Part shown: positions 50,571 through 59,111 of the stretch, one piece after another
Numbering within the stretch: position 1 is the first letter of the stretch
Layout: each line of letters starts with the position of its first letter
Assembly: GCF_000304335.1 (NCBI RefSeq)
Contig: NZ_CAJF01000017.1
Location: 1-64,000 of the forward strand
Direction: 5' to 3'
Length of the DNA stretch: 64,000 nt
Source: Microbacterium yannicii PS01
GTDB taxonomy: Bacteria; Actinomycetota; Actinomycetes; Actinomycetales; Microbacteriaceae
Position numbers and translations under genes: made by a program
Notes under the pieces: generated by a model
What the model saw: the letters and a program-made list of their open reading frames with translations, nothing else
Told to the model about the DNA's origin: nothing
Database searches by the model: none

Positions 50571-51325
50571 TGGTCCCCCTCCCGGGATGCCGTGGCATCC
50601 GCGAGCGGCCGCCCTTCGATGTCGACGCCGCCGACGAAGTCGCCGCCTCGCGTCCATGCCCGCTCGCCCACCGCGACGACGCGGTCGACGAAGATGCCCG
50701 GCGTGACGATGGTCTCGGGTTCGAGCGACCCGAGGGGAACGATCTCGTCGACCTGCACGATCGTCGTCGTCGCGGCGGCCGCCATGATCGGCCCGAAGTT
50801 GCGTGCCGTCTCGCGGTACACGAGGTTGCCCCAGCGGTCACCCTGCCGGGCGCTGATGAGGGCCACATCGGCCTTGATGGGGTACTCGAGCACGTAGGTG
50901 CGCCCGTCGATCACGCGCTCCTCCTTGCCCTCGGCCAGCTGCGTGCCGACACCGGTCGGAGAGAAGAAGGCGCCGACTCCGGCGCCGGCCGCGCGGATCC
51001 GCTCGGCGAGATTGCCCTGCGGGACGAGCTCTAGTTCGATCTCGCCGGCACGGTACAGCTCGTCGAAGACCCACGAATCGTGCTGGCGCGGGAACGAGCA
51101 CAGGATGCGGCGCACGCGCTTCTTGGCCAGCAGCGCGGCAAGCCCGACGTCGCCGTTGCCGGCGTTGTTGTTCACGACGGTCAGGTCGGTCGCGCCCTGG
51201 GCGATGAGCGCGTCGATGAGCTCCACCGGCTGCCCGGCCCGGCCGAACCCGCCGATCATGACGGTCGATCCGTCGCGGATGCCGGCGACGGCCTCCTCGA
51301 CGGACGCCACGGTCTTGTCGATCAC
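50567..51325 (-). CDS. pcaI: 3-oxoadipate CoA-transferase subunit A
   Basis: Alpha subunit of the CoA-transferase, 252 residues, starting MIDKTVASVEEAVAGIRDGS. The CoA-binding glycine motif is VMIGGFGRAGQP near residue 22. VVNNNAGNGDVGLAALL near 49 and GVGTQLAEGKEERVIDGRTY near 130 are typical of PcaI. It overlaps pcaJ by 4 bp. The 125-bp gap before it separates it from pcaC and contains an inverted repeat, so pcaIJF may have their own promoter. Confidence 0.94.
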   Translation of the reverse strand: MIDKTVASVEEAVAGIRDGSTVMIGGFGRAGQPVELIDALIAQGATDLTVVNNNAGNGDVGLAALLAKKRVRRILCSFPRQHDSWVFDELYRAGEIELELVPQGNLAERIRAAGAGVGAFFSPTGVGTQLAEGKEERVIDGRTYVLEYPIKADVALISARQGDRWGNLVYRETARNFGPIMAAAATTTIVQVDEIVPLGSLEPETIVTPGIFVDRVVAVGERAWTRGGDFVGGVDIEGRPLADATASREGDQ

Positions 51326-51336
51326 AATGCCTCCGT

Positions 51337-51351
51337 GTTCGCTGTGCGAAC
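51337..51351. promoter_or_regulatory. IclR-type palindrome upstream of pcaI
   Basis: GTTCGC-TGT-GCGAAC is a perfect inverted repeat 12 bp before the pcaI start, in the 125-bp gap between pcaC and pcaI. A similar element (GTTCC-CTGC-GGAAC) lies before pcaH at 55546-55559. Three IclR regulators are encoded nearby. The symmetry is plain; binding is inferred. Confidence 0.5.
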
Positions 51352-51450
51352 GCTTGTACGTACTGCGACCAGTCTAACGATCGGTCGAGCGATGGGGAAG
51401 GGCTCGACGGTGACATCCGTCGCCGGTACAGGCGGCCGCGGTCGGCCGTG

Positions 51451-51849
51451 TCACTCGGCGGCGAAGACCTCGTTCGCGATGCGGAAGGCCGTGTTCGCGG
51501 CGGGGACTCCGCAGTACACCGCGCTCTGCAGGATGATCTCGCGGATCTCGTCGACCGTCAGCCCGTTGCGCAGCGCGGCACGCAGGTGCATGGCGAGCTC
51601 TTCGTGGTGGCCGAGGGCGATGAGCGCCGTGATCACCGCCACCGAGCGCGAACGCCGGTCGAGCCCCGGCCGCGACCAGATGTCGCCCCACGCCACGCGG
51701 GTGATGAAGTCCTGGAAATCGGCGGTCAGCTCGGTGGTTGCGGCCGTCGCGCGATCCACGTGAGCATCCGAGAGCACGGCTCGGCGCACGGCCATGCCCT
51801 GGTCGTAGCGCTCCTCGTCGGTGAGGCCCTCGCCGGCGGGTCTGGTCAT
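51451..51849 (-). CDS. pcaC: 4-carboxymuconolactone decarboxylase
   Basis: Small helical enzyme of 132 residues that decarboxylates gamma-carboxymuconolactone to beta-ketoadipate enol-lactone. The family core is ADFQDFITRVAWGDIWSRPG near residue 43, followed by RSRSVAVITALIALGHHEEL and LQSAVYCGVPAANTAFRIA with the conserved Cys/His-type active site. It overlaps pcaD by 4 bp (ATGA) and ends before the pcaI promoter gap. In many actinobacteria this domain is fused to PcaD as PcaL; here it is separate. Confidence 0.95.
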   Translation of the reverse strand: MTRPAGEGLTDEERYDQGMAVRRAVLSDAHVDRATAATTELTADFQDFITRVAWGDIWSRPGLDRRSRSVAVITALIALGHHEELAMHLRAALRNGLTVDEIREIILQSAVYCGVPAANTAFRIANEVFAAE

Positions 51850-52655
51850 GCGGATGCCCCCTGTGCTGCCGATCGGCCGGGTCGTCGCGATGCGAAGAAG
51901 TCGAGCAGGGCGGATGCCGTGGCCTCGGGCTGCTCGGCGGGCGGCAGGTGCGCGGCGCCGGTCATCGCCAGCGCCGTCCCGTCCACGACGCCGTCGGCGA
52001 TCTCGACCGCCTTCGATTCGGGGGCCACGCCGTCGTGCTCGCCCCACACGGCGAGCACCGGCGTTCGGATGCTGCTGAGTTCAGGGCGGACGTCGTACCC
52101 GGCGAGCGCCTCGCAGCACAGGGCGTAGCTCTCGTCGTCGGCATCCTGCAGGGCGTGCAGCAGGCGGCCCGACAGCTCGGGGCGGCGGGCGACGGAGTCG
52201 GGGGCGAACCACCGCTGGGCCGACGCGATGATGAGGCTCGACGTGGACTGGGCGCGCACCTGGGCGGCCCGCTCGTGCCACGCGGCGGGATCTCCGAGCT
52301 GGGCCCCGGAGGCGAGGATGGCGGCGGCGGCGACCCGGTCGGGGTGCCGCAGCGCGAGGCTCAGCCCGACCGCGCCGCCGAGCGAGACACCGGCGTAGAG
52401 GAAGGGACCCTCGACCGAGGCCGCCACGGCATCGGCGAGGTCGGCGACGGTGAAGGACTCCGTGGCCGGGGACGAGGCGCCATGGCCTGGCAGGTCCCAC
52501 GCGACGACGCGGTAGTCGGCGACGAGCGCCGGGGCCACGTCCTCCCACAGGATCGTCGATGTTCCGAGCGACGGACCGAGCAGCAGGAGCGGCGCGGCGT
52601 CCGCGTCGCTCACCGGGCGGCCCAGCGGCGTCAGCGCGATCGAGGGCAGGGTCAT
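51846..52655 (-). CDS. pcaD: 3-oxoadipate enol-lactonase
   Basis: Alpha/beta hydrolase of 269 residues that opens beta-ketoadipate enol-lactone. The triad is S91 (LYAGVSLGGAVGL), D208 (VWGEHDGVAP) and H236 (TGAAHLPPAEQP), with the oxyanion region LGPSLGTSTILWEDV near residue 26. It overlaps pcaB upstream and pcaC downstream by 4 bp each, so the three are coupled. It ends before the decarboxylase domain with which it is fused in PcaL proteins. Confidence 0.94.
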   Translation of the reverse strand: MTLPSIALTPLGRPVSDADAAPLLLLGPSLGTSTILWEDVAPALVADYRVVAWDLPGHGASSPATESFTVADLADAVAASVEGPFLYAGVSLGGAVGLSLALRHPDRVAAAAILASGAQLGDPAAWHERAAQVRAQSTSSLIIASAQRWFAPDSVARRPELSGRLLHALQDADDESYALCCEALAGYDVRPELSSIRTPVLAVWGEHDGVAPESKAVEIADGVVDGTALAMTGAAHLPPAEQPEATASALLDFFASRRPGRSAAQGASA

Positions 52656-54055
52656 TCGTTCTCCTGAAGCCGGCCGGCGCCCGGTGACGCCGGTCGTTCG
52701 GCGACCGAGCTGTCGACGAGCGAGCCCGCCAGTCCGGTGTAGTTCGCGGGATCGAGCAGCGCGTCGATGTCGACACCGGCTGCCTCGGGGATCTCGTCCA
52801 CCAGTTCGCGAAGATCGCCGCCGGCTCCGGCCGCCGACACGATCTCGGCGACGCGATCGGTGCCGATGAGCGGCCCGAGCACGAGCGACAGACGCTCGGC
52901 CACGATCAGCCCGCGCGTCGTGGTGAGGTTGCGGGCGACGGCGGCGGTGTCGACGTGCAGCCCTTCCACGAGCCGCTGCGCGGTCGCCGTCGCGCCGAGT
53001 GCCAGCCGCAGCAGTTCGCGCAGCGTCGGCCATTCGGCGTGCCAGGCGCCGTCCGGCCGCTCGTCGACGGCGAGCGCCGAGGCGAGGTGAAGGGTCGCGC
53101 CCAGCTGCGGGGCACGCAGGGCGGCGGAGCGGAGGAGTACGGATGCCGCAGGGTTCTGCTTCTGCGGCATGGCCGAGGATCCGCCGGCGGCGCCCTCGGC
53201 GAGCTCGCCGATCTCGGTGCGGCTGAGGGTCGCGACGTCCGCGGCGATCACTCCGACCGCGTCGATCGCCTGGACCAGCGCGTCGCCGAGTTCGGTCACC
53301 GGCCATCGCGTCGTGTGCCACGGGGCGGCGGGAGCGGCCAGGGCCAGCTCGCGCGCGAACGTGGCCGGCAGGGCGGCAGCGGCATCCGTCCCCGCGATCT
53401 CGGCGAACGAGGCGAGGGTTCCGCCTGCGCCGCCCAGCTGCGCCGGCAGCTCACGCCACGCCGCCTCGAGCCGGTCGCCGGCACGCCGGACGCCGCGCAG
53501 CCATGCCGCGGCGCGAAGGCCGATCGTCGTCGGTACCGCGTGCTGGGTCAGCGTGCGCGCGGCCGCCACCTCGTCGCGGCGCGAGCGGGCGAAGCCGCGC
53601 AGCGCGATCTCGGTGTGGCGCAGCGACGCGCCGGCCTGGATGGCGGCGCGGCGGCTGACGACCATGAGGGCCGAGTCGACGATGTCCTGGCTCGTCGCGC
53701 CGCGATGCAGCCACGGTCGGGCCGGCTCCGACAGGCGCTCCCTGAGCACGCGCACCAGCGGGATCACCGGATTGCCGCCCGACACCGAGGCCGCCGTCAG
53801 CGAGCCGAGCTCGACGCCGTGGTCGCGGCATCCGCGCAGTCCGCCTTCCCAGCCGAACTCGGTCTCGATCTCGTCGACCACCTCGGCGGGCGCAAGGCCC
53901 GCCGCACCGTAGGCCCGGGCCAGGGCGACCTCGGCCGTCACGAGGGCGTCGAGGATCGCGGCATCCGTCACCGCCTCGTCGTGACCCACGGTCACCGGCG
54001 AGAGCAGACCGGCATCCACCACGTTCGGCGGGCCGGCGGATGCATCAGAAGGCAA
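52652..54055 (-). CDS. pcaB: 3-carboxy-cis,cis-muconate cycloisomerase
   Basis: Member of the fumarase/aspartase superfamily, 467 residues, forming gamma-carboxymuconolactone. The superfamily signature with the flexible catalytic loop is GGSSAMPQKQNPAASVLL near residue 290. WLHRGATSQDIVDSALM near 115 and the N-terminal ILDALVTAEVALARAYGAAG are also typical. Its start overlaps the end of pcaG by 11 bp and its stop overlaps pcaD by 4 bp. The C-terminal region past residue 400 matches the PcaB type rather than adenylosuccinate lyase. Confidence 0.94.
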   Translation of the reverse strand: MPSDASAGPPNVVDAGLLSPVTVGHDEAVTDAAILDALVTAEVALARAYGAAGLAPAEVVDEIETEFGWEGGLRGCRDHGVELGSLTAASVSGGNPVIPLVRVLRERLSEPARPWLHRGATSQDIVDSALMVVSRRAAIQAGASLRHTEIALRGFARSRRDEVAAARTLTQHAVPTTIGLRAAAWLRGVRRAGDRLEAAWRELPAQLGGAGGTLASFAEIAGTDAAAALPATFARELALAAPAAPWHTTRWPVTELGDALVQAIDAVGVIAADVATLSRTEIGELAEGAAGGSSAMPQKQNPAASVLLRSAALRAPQLGATLHLASALAVDERPDGAWHAEWPTLRELLRLALGATATAQRLVEGLHVDTAAVARNLTTTRGLIVAERLSLVLGPLIGTDRVAEIVSAAGAGGDLRELVDEIPEAAGVDIDALLDPANYTGLAGSLVDSSVAERPASPGAGRLQENE

Positions 54056-54647
54056 GGAACACGGTCTCCTTCTCGCCCTGCAGGTGGATGTCGTGGTGCA
54101 GGTGTCCGCTCGGCAGGCGCGTCGCGATGAGCGTAGCGCGCTCGTCGGACTCGAGCGAGGACAGCAGCGGATCCGCGGTGAGGAGCTCGTCGTCCTCGGG
54201 CAGGTAGATGCGCGTCACGAGCTTGTCGGGCAGGCCGCGTGCGAACACGACCACCGAGAAGAACGGAGCGCCGCCATCGACCGAGCCGGGGTTGCGGGTC
54301 CAGAACTCGTAGCGGCCGACGTCGGTGGTCGCCGAGCGGCCGAAGCCCGTGAACGAGTGGTCGTCGCGACGGAACGCGCCGTGCGCCTGCGGGATCTCGC
54401 CGTTCTCGTCGGCGCTCCAGATCTCGACGACGGCATCCGGGATCGGTGCGCCCGCCCCGTCGAAGACCGTGCCGCCCAGCACGATCGCGCCGGGGCTGTG
54501 GGGGAAGACGACCTCGTGCTTCTTCGGATAGTCCAGGCCGAAGGCGAAGAACGGGCCGACCGTCTGGCCTCCGGTGGGCTCGTGGGTCTTGGGACCCAGG
54601 TCACGCTTCGCGCGTGCCCCCCGGTGATCGAGCTTGTCGAGATCCAT
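54045..54647 (-). CDS. pcaG: Protocatechuate 3,4-dioxygenase alpha subunit
   Basis: Alpha subunit of the intradiol dioxygenase, 200 residues. TGGQTVGPFFAFGLDYPKK near residue 25, VVEIWSADENGEIPQAHGAF near 73 and FVRGLPDKLVTRIYLPEDD-type ARGLPDKLVTRIYLPED near 145 are hallmarks. This subunit lacks the iron ligands but lines the active site made with PcaH. The start shares one base with the pcaH stop (TGATG) and the stop overlaps pcaB. Confidence 0.95.
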   Translation of the reverse strand: MDLDKLDHRGARAKRDLGPKTHEPTGGQTVGPFFAFGLDYPKKHEVVFPHSPGAIVLGGTVFDGAGAPIPDAVVEIWSADENGEIPQAHGAFRRDDHSFTGFGRSATTDVGRYEFWTRNPGSVDGGAPFFSVVVFARGLPDKLVTRIYLPEDDELLTADPLLSSLESDERATLIATRLPSGHLHHDIHLQGEKETVFLAF

Positions 54648-55525
54648 CAGTGCTCCCCTTCCTCGGGCTCGAACCACGTCGCATCGGGTCCGTCGACGAC
54701 GATGTCGAAGCGGTACCCCATCGAGAACTCGGGCACCGACAGGTCGTGGTCGTACTGGCCGATGAGGCGGTCGCGGTCCTTCTGACGCCAGATGGTGTTG
54801 TAGATCGGATCGAGCGGGAACAGCGGGTCGCCCTGGAAGTACATCTGCGTGACCAGGCGCTGGGTGAACCCCGAGCCGAAGATCGAGAAGTGGATGTGCG
54901 CGGGCCGCCACGCGTTGACGTGGTTCTTCCACGGGTAGGCGCCGGGCTTGATCGTCGTGAACTTGTAGAAGCCGTTCTCGTCGGTGACCGTGCGACCCGC
55001 GCCGGTGAAGTTCGGGTCGAGCGGGGCCGGATGCTGGTCGCGCTGGTGGATGTAGCGGCCCGCGGCGTTGGCCTGCCACAGCTCGACGAGCTGGTGGGCG
55101 ACCGGGCGGCCCCACGAGTCGAGCACGCGGCCCTCGACCGTCATGCGCTCGCCCTGCGGCTCGCCGAGGTGCTGCAGCGTCAGGTCGGACTCGATCGCGG
55201 CGACGTCACGCTGGCCGAAGGCCGGCGACCACAGCTCGATGGTCTCGGGATCGACGAGCTTGGGGTTCTTCGTCGGGTGACGCAGCAGCGTCGACCGGTA
55301 CGGCGGGAAGTCGTGCAGGCTGATCGGCAGCTTCTCGCCCGCCTCCTCGCGGCGAGCCGCTTCGGCGTGGTAGTCGACGATCTCCTGTGTGATCTCGCCC
55401 TGCGTCAGCTGGTCGGGCGAGGCGAGCAGCGACTCGGGTGCCGCTGCGGCCGGCTGCTCGAGCACGACCGAGGACGAGAACGCCTCTTCGCCCCGAGGGT
55501 CGGATGCGGCTTCGGCTGAGGTCAT
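54647..55525 (-). CDS. pcaH: Protocatechuate 3,4-dioxygenase beta subunit
   Basis: Iron-bearing subunit of the enzyme that cleaves protocatechuate between its hydroxyls to 3-carboxy-cis,cis-muconate; 292 residues. The Fe(III) ligands are all present: Y158 (GRYIHQRD), Y197 (PGAYPWKN), H210 and H212 (RPAHIHFS). The 40-residue Ala/Ser-rich head is longer than in proteobacterial PcaH. It is the first gene of pcaHGBDC and is preceded by a 131-bp control region that has GTTCC-CTGC-GGAAC and a GAGAATTCTC palindrome. Confidence 0.96.
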   Translation of the reverse strand: MTSAEAASDPRGEEAFSSSVVLEQPAAAAPESLLASPDQLTQGEITQEIVDYHAEAARREEAGEKLPISLHDFPPYRSTLLRHPTKNPKLVDPETIELWSPAFGQRDVAAIESDLTLQHLGEPQGERMTVEGRVLDSWGRPVAHQLVELWQANAAGRYIHQRDQHPAPLDPNFTGAGRTVTDENGFYKFTTIKPGAYPWKNHVNAWRPAHIHFSIFGSGFTQRLVTQMYFQGDPLFPLDPIYNTIWRQKDRDRLIGQYDHDLSVPEFSMGYRFDIVVDGPDATWFEPEEGEH

Positions 55526-55545
55526 GAGGTCTCCTTCGACACGCG

Positions 55546-55609
55546 GTTCCCTGCGGAACGGTCGTGACCAGGGTGACACCGCGGCTCCGGGGCGACGTCG
55601 AGAATTCTC
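55546..55609. promoter_or_regulatory. Control region of pcaH with two palindromes
   Basis: GTTCC-CTGC-GGAAC (55546-55559) resembles the element before pcaI, and the 10-bp palindrome GAGAATTCTC lies at 55600-55609. Both are in the gap between pcaH and the IclR gene at 55657. They are candidate sites for one of the IclR regulators. No convincing -35/-10 pair could be fixed. Confidence 0.4.
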
Positions 55610-55656
55610 ATTCAGTGGGATTGACGGACGCGGCGGGCGCGGTCACATCCGCGCCT

Positions 55657-56415
55657 TCACCCCTGGCGGAGGTCGTGGTGCAGATCCTTCGCCGCCTGCA
55701 CGACCAGCGGGCCGAGACGGCGCTCGTCCGCGCGCTCGAGGTGGACGACCAGGCCCATCGCGATCTGCGGGAGCCCCTCGACGCGCGGGAGCGCGGCCGC
55801 GACCGAGACGTTGCCCAGCGTCATCTCCTCGCGCGTGGTGGCATAGCCGAGAGCCCGCGTGCGGGCGATGTCGGCGCGCAGCTGCGACTCGGTCGTGATC
55901 GAGTTGAGGGTCTCGCGCTCGAGCGGCGCGCGGAAATATCGTTCGAGCCACGGCTCGTCGCGTGTGGCGAGCAGGGCCTTGCCGACCCCCGTGGTGTGCA
56001 GCGGTCCGCGGCCGCCCATGCGGCTCAGGGTCGGGATCGACTGGCGTCCCGTGAGCCGCCCGACGTAGAGCGCGCTCGTCGTCTCGGGGGTCGCGCCGTC
56101 GAGCACGGCGAGGTGGACGTTCTCGCCGGTCGCCTCGTACAGCCGCACCATGTGCGGCAGGGCCGTCTCGCGCAGCCGGAGCGACAGGGGCGAGAGCTCG
56201 CCGAGCTCCCACAGCCGGGGGCCGATCGCATACGTGTGGCCCGGGCCGCGGGTGAGCAGCCCCTCGTTCACCAGCGTCGCGAGCAGCCGGTGCAGGGTCG
56301 AGGTCGCCAGGCCGGTGCGTGTGGCCAGCGCGGCCGCGGTCACCGCCGGCTCGTCGTCGCTGAAGCACCCGAGCACGCGCAGCGTGCGCTCCAGCACGCC
56401 CTCGCCGTCGCTCAT
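55657..56415 (-). CDS. IclR-family transcriptional regulator
   Basis: Regulator of 252 residues. The winged helix covers about 5-65 (VLERTLRVLGCFSDDEPAVT, TGLATSTLHRLLATLVNEGL), and the effector domain includes YEATGENVHLAVLDGATPET and ATTREEMTLGNVSVAAALP. It is read towards pcaH from 131 bp upstream and is divergent from another IclR gene, with 185 bp between them. It could activate or repress pcaHGBDC. Which of the three IclR proteins here controls which genes cannot be told from sequence. Confidence 0.88.
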   Translation of the reverse strand: MSDGEGVLERTLRVLGCFSDDEPAVTAAALATRTGLATSTLHRLLATLVNEGLLTRGPGHTYAIGPRLWELGELSPLSLRLRETALPHMVRLYEATGENVHLAVLDGATPETTSALYVGRLTGRQSIPTLSRMGGRGPLHTTGVGKALLATRDEPWLERYFRAPLERETLNSITTESQLRADIARTRALGYATTREEMTLGNVSVAAALPRVEGLPQIAMGLVVHLERADERRLGPLVVQAAKDLHHDLRQG

Positions 56416-56461
56416 GGGTCCTCCCGGTGCGAGGCTACCCCTGCTCGTCCCCGGCCCTCGC

Positions 56462-56560
56462 CTTCGGCGAAACCTCCCTTCTCGCCGAAACCACCCGCCT
56501 CGGACGCGCCGACGAACATGGTCTCGCCGAGAAGGGGTGGTTCGGGCGCAATCGGTCGCC
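56462..56560. repeat. GCCGAAACC-type inverted repeat element between divergent IclR genes
   Basis: TCGCCGAAACCACCC (near 56482) and GGGTGGTTCGGGCG (near 56539) form an imperfect inverted repeat, with TCTCGCCGA repeated inside. A related arrangement (GGTTTCG...CGCCGAAACC) lies at 9787-9843 before the DHA2 gene. It occupies most of the 185-bp gap. It may be a mobile hairpin element rather than a specific operator. Confidence 0.4.
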
Positions 56561-56600
56561 CCGAGCCGCCCGGAAGCTGCGCGCGTGACACAGTGGGCCT

Positions 56601-57353
56601 ATGGCCAACTCGCCCTCCGGCGACTCGATGACCGAGCGCATCGTGCGCGTGCTCGAGACGTTCACGGCCGAGCGCTCGATGCAGACCACCGCCGAGATCG
56701 GGCGGCGGGCGGAGCTGCCGTCGTCGAGCGCCCACCGCATCGTCGACGAGCTCGTTGCCGCCGGCCTGCTGGAACGCGATGAGGACAGGCGCGTCCATCT
56801 CGGGCTGCGCCTGTGGGAGCTCGCACTGCGCGGCTCGACCGCACTGCGCCTGCGGCAGGCGGCCCTCCCCCACATGGAGCGCGTGCAAGCGCTCATCCGC
56901 CAGCACACGCAGCTCGCCGTCCTCGAGCAGGACGAGGCACTCTTTCTCGAGCGCCTCTCGCACCCCGACGCCGGGGCGAACATCACCCGCATCGCCGGGC
57001 GGCTCCCCCTCCATGCGTCCTCGTCGGGTCTTGTGCTGCTCGCGCATTCCCCGGCCGAGCTCCGGGATCGGGTGCTCGCGGGACCGCTGCGGGCGGTCGC
57101 TCGCGAGACGGTGACGGATGCCGCGCGCCTGCGCCGCCTGCTCTCCGAGGTCCGCCGATCCGGCGTGGCCGTCGCCCCGGGTTCGATCGAGGCGGTGTCG
57201 ACCGGCGTCGCCGTGCCGATCCGGGATGCCGGCGAGGTCGTCGCGGCGCTGTCGGTGGTGCTCCCGCGCGAGATGCCGCCCGACGCCGCGATCGCCGCAC
57301 TGCGCGAGGCGGCCCGCGCGATCGAACTCGCACTTCGCGCCGACCGCCGCTGA
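56601..57353 (+). CDS. IclR-family transcriptional regulator
   Basis: Regulator of 250 residues. The helix-turn-helix lies in the first 65 residues (RIVRVLETFTAERSMQTTAE, RRAELPSSSAHRIVDELVAA). The effector domain includes QHTQLAVLEQDEALFLERLS and PLHASSSGLVLLAHSPAEL. It is divergent from the IclR gene at 55657 and lies upstream of pobA on the same strand, so control of pobA or the adjacent carrier is plausible. A 505-bp non-coding gap follows. Confidence 0.88.
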   Translation: MANSPSGDSMTERIVRVLETFTAERSMQTTAEIGRRAELPSSSAHRIVDELVAAGLLERDEDRRVHLGLRLWELALRGSTALRLRQAALPHMERVQALIRQHTQLAVLEQDEALFLERLSHPDAGANITRIAGRLPLHASSSGLVLLAHSPAELRDRVLAGPLRAVARETVTDAARLRRLLSEVRRSGVAVAPGSIEAVSTGVAVPIRDAGEVVAALSVVLPREMPPDAAIAALREAARAIELALRADRR

Positions 57354-57362
57354 CGCGTTCGT

Positions 57363-57700
57363 CACGGTCGACGCGCCAGGTCGGGAGGAGATGTGGCCGA
57401 GCGGAGGTCTCCGCCCCGGCATCCGTCCTCCCTTTCCCCACGATTCCTCCGCCCACAACCACCCCTCACGCCTCCTCCGCTCACCGTCTCCGCGCCAGGT
57501 CGGGAGGAGATGTGGCCGAACGCAGGCCCCGCCTTCGGCATCCGTCCTCCCTTTCCACACAATTCCTCCGCTCGCGCCCACTGCTCACGCCGCGCCCGCC
57601 CACCGCTCACCGTCTTCACGCCACGTCCGGAGGAGATGTGGCCGAACGGAGCACCTGAGCCACCGCATCCGCCCTCCCCTTTTCGCCACATCTGCTCCGT
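57363..57700. repeat. Three imperfect tandem repeats of about 122 bp with hairpin symmetry
   Basis: The 505-bp gap 57354-57858 has no gene. Three units start near 57363, 57482 and 57607, each with GGAGGAGATGTGGCC followed some 35-55 bases later by a reverse-complement-like TTCC-CA-ATTCCTCC arm. The third unit is the cleanest hairpin, pairing with GCCACATCTGCTCC near 57690. Open frames across it are repetitive and unlike proteins. The rest of the gap, to 57858, holds only an AAGGAG ribosome site for pobA. Confidence 0.7.
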
Positions 57701-57858
57701 TCCGCCCGCCGTCGACGCCGCTGCCGCCATCACATCGCGCTCCCGATGAACGGGAATCATCGCGCGGCGCTCGGCCCGGCGGGGCACACTGGCTCCAGCA
57801 TCCGTAGCGCTCATCGCGCCACTGCCACCGGGCACCGCCGGCCGTCGAAGGAGACGAC

Positions 57859-59043
57859 ATGACCACGATCCGCACGCGCGTCGCCATCATGGGCGCAGGC
57901 CCCGCCGGGCTGCTGCTGTCGCATCTGCTCGGAATCGCCGGCATCGAGTCCGTCGTGATCGACCGGCGCTCGCGCGAAGAGATCGAGACGACGATCCGCG
58001 CGGGAATCCTCGAGCAGGGCACCGTCGAGATCCTCGACTCCTCGGGCGCGTCCAGCCGTGTGCGCAGCGTCGGCAATCGTCACGACGGCATCGAGCTGCG
58101 CTTCGCCGGCGCCGGTCATCGCATCGACTTCGCCAGCACGGTCGGCCGCGGGGTGTGGCTCTATCCCCAGCACGAGGTGCTCAAGGACCTCATCTCGGTG
58201 CGGCTCGGCAAGGGGCAGGACCTGCGGTTCGGGGTGACCGCCGAGCGCGTCGAGGACGCGGCATCCGCTCGCCCCCGCGTGATCGCGACAGACGCCGACG
58301 GCGCGCGCCTCGAGATCGAGGCGGACTTCGTGGTCGGCGCCGACGGCTCGCGGAGTGTGGCGAGGGAGGCGGTGTCGGGATCGTCCACCGGCGGCTACTT
58401 CCGCGAGTATCCGTTCGCGTGGTTCGGCATCCTGTGCGAGGCGCCGCCCAGCGCCGACGAGCTCATCTACTCGAACTCGCCCGACGGGTTCGCGCTCATC
58501 AGCCAGCGCAGCGCCACGGTGCAGCGCATGTACTTCCAGTGCGATCCGGATGCCGATCCGAATGCCCTCACGGAAGCCGAGCTCTGGGAGGCGCTGCAGG
58601 CCCGCGTTCCCGGCACGACGCTGAAGGAGGGCCCGATCTTCCAGCGCGACGTGCTGCGGTTCCGCAGCTTCGTCGCCCACGAGCTGCTGCGCGGCCGGGT
58701 CGCCCTCATCGGCGACGCCGCCCACACCGTCCCCCCGACGGGAGCCAAGGGCATGAACCTCGCCGTCGCCGACGTCATGGTGCTCGAGCGCGCGCTGCGC
58801 GCACTGCTGCTCGACGGCGACGAGCGCCTCATCGAGGCCTTCCCCGAGACGGCGCTGCACCGCATCTGGAAGGCGCAGCACTTCTCGTGGTGGATGACGA
58901 ACATGCTCCACGTCGCACCGGATGCCTCGGACTTCGACCGCCGCCGGCAGCTCGGCGAGCTCCGCTCGGTCGTCGAGTCCGAGGCCGGCCGCACCTACCT
59001 CGCCGAGGCCTACACGGGCTGGCCGCTGGAGGGGATCCGCTGA
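57859..59043 (+). CDS. pobA: 4-hydroxybenzoate 3-monooxygenase
   Basis: FAD enzyme of 394 residues, the normal PobA length, turning 4-hydroxybenzoate into protocatechuate. MGAGPAGLLLSHLLGIAGIE is the FAD loop near residue 11. RAGILEQGTVEILDSSG near 49 is a PobA signature. VVGADGSRSVAREAV near 155 and RVALIGDAAHTVPPTGAKGM near 278 complete the flavin sites. The start follows AAGGAG. It stands alone between an IclR gene and a carrier gene and feeds the pca operon directly. Confidence 0.95.
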   Translation: MTTIRTRVAIMGAGPAGLLLSHLLGIAGIESVVIDRRSREEIETTIRAGILEQGTVEILDSSGASSRVRSVGNRHDGIELRFAGAGHRIDFASTVGRGVWLYPQHEVLKDLISVRLGKGQDLRFGVTAERVEDAASARPRVIATDADGARLEIEADFVVGADGSRSVAREAVSGSSTGGYFREYPFAWFGILCEAPPSADELIYSNSPDGFALISQRSATVQRMYFQCDPDADPNALTEAELWEALQARVPGTTLKEGPIFQRDVLRFRSFVAHELLRGRVALIGDAAHTVPPTGAKGMNLAVADVMVLERALRALLLDGDERLIEAFPETALHRIWKAQHFSWWMTNMLHVAPDASDFDRRRQLGELRSVVESEAGRTYLAEAYTGWPLEGIR

Positions 59044-59111
59044 CGCACGACTGCCGCTCAGCGGGAACCGTGCGCCGGCGCCGGACCGCGCTCGGCTAGA
59101 GTCCGGTGACC

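Noticed and set aside
57362..57835. Plus- and minus-strand frames across the tandem repeats before pobA
   Set aside because: They mirror the DNA repeat, have no recognisable domain or ribosome site, and differ between units by non-multiples of three.
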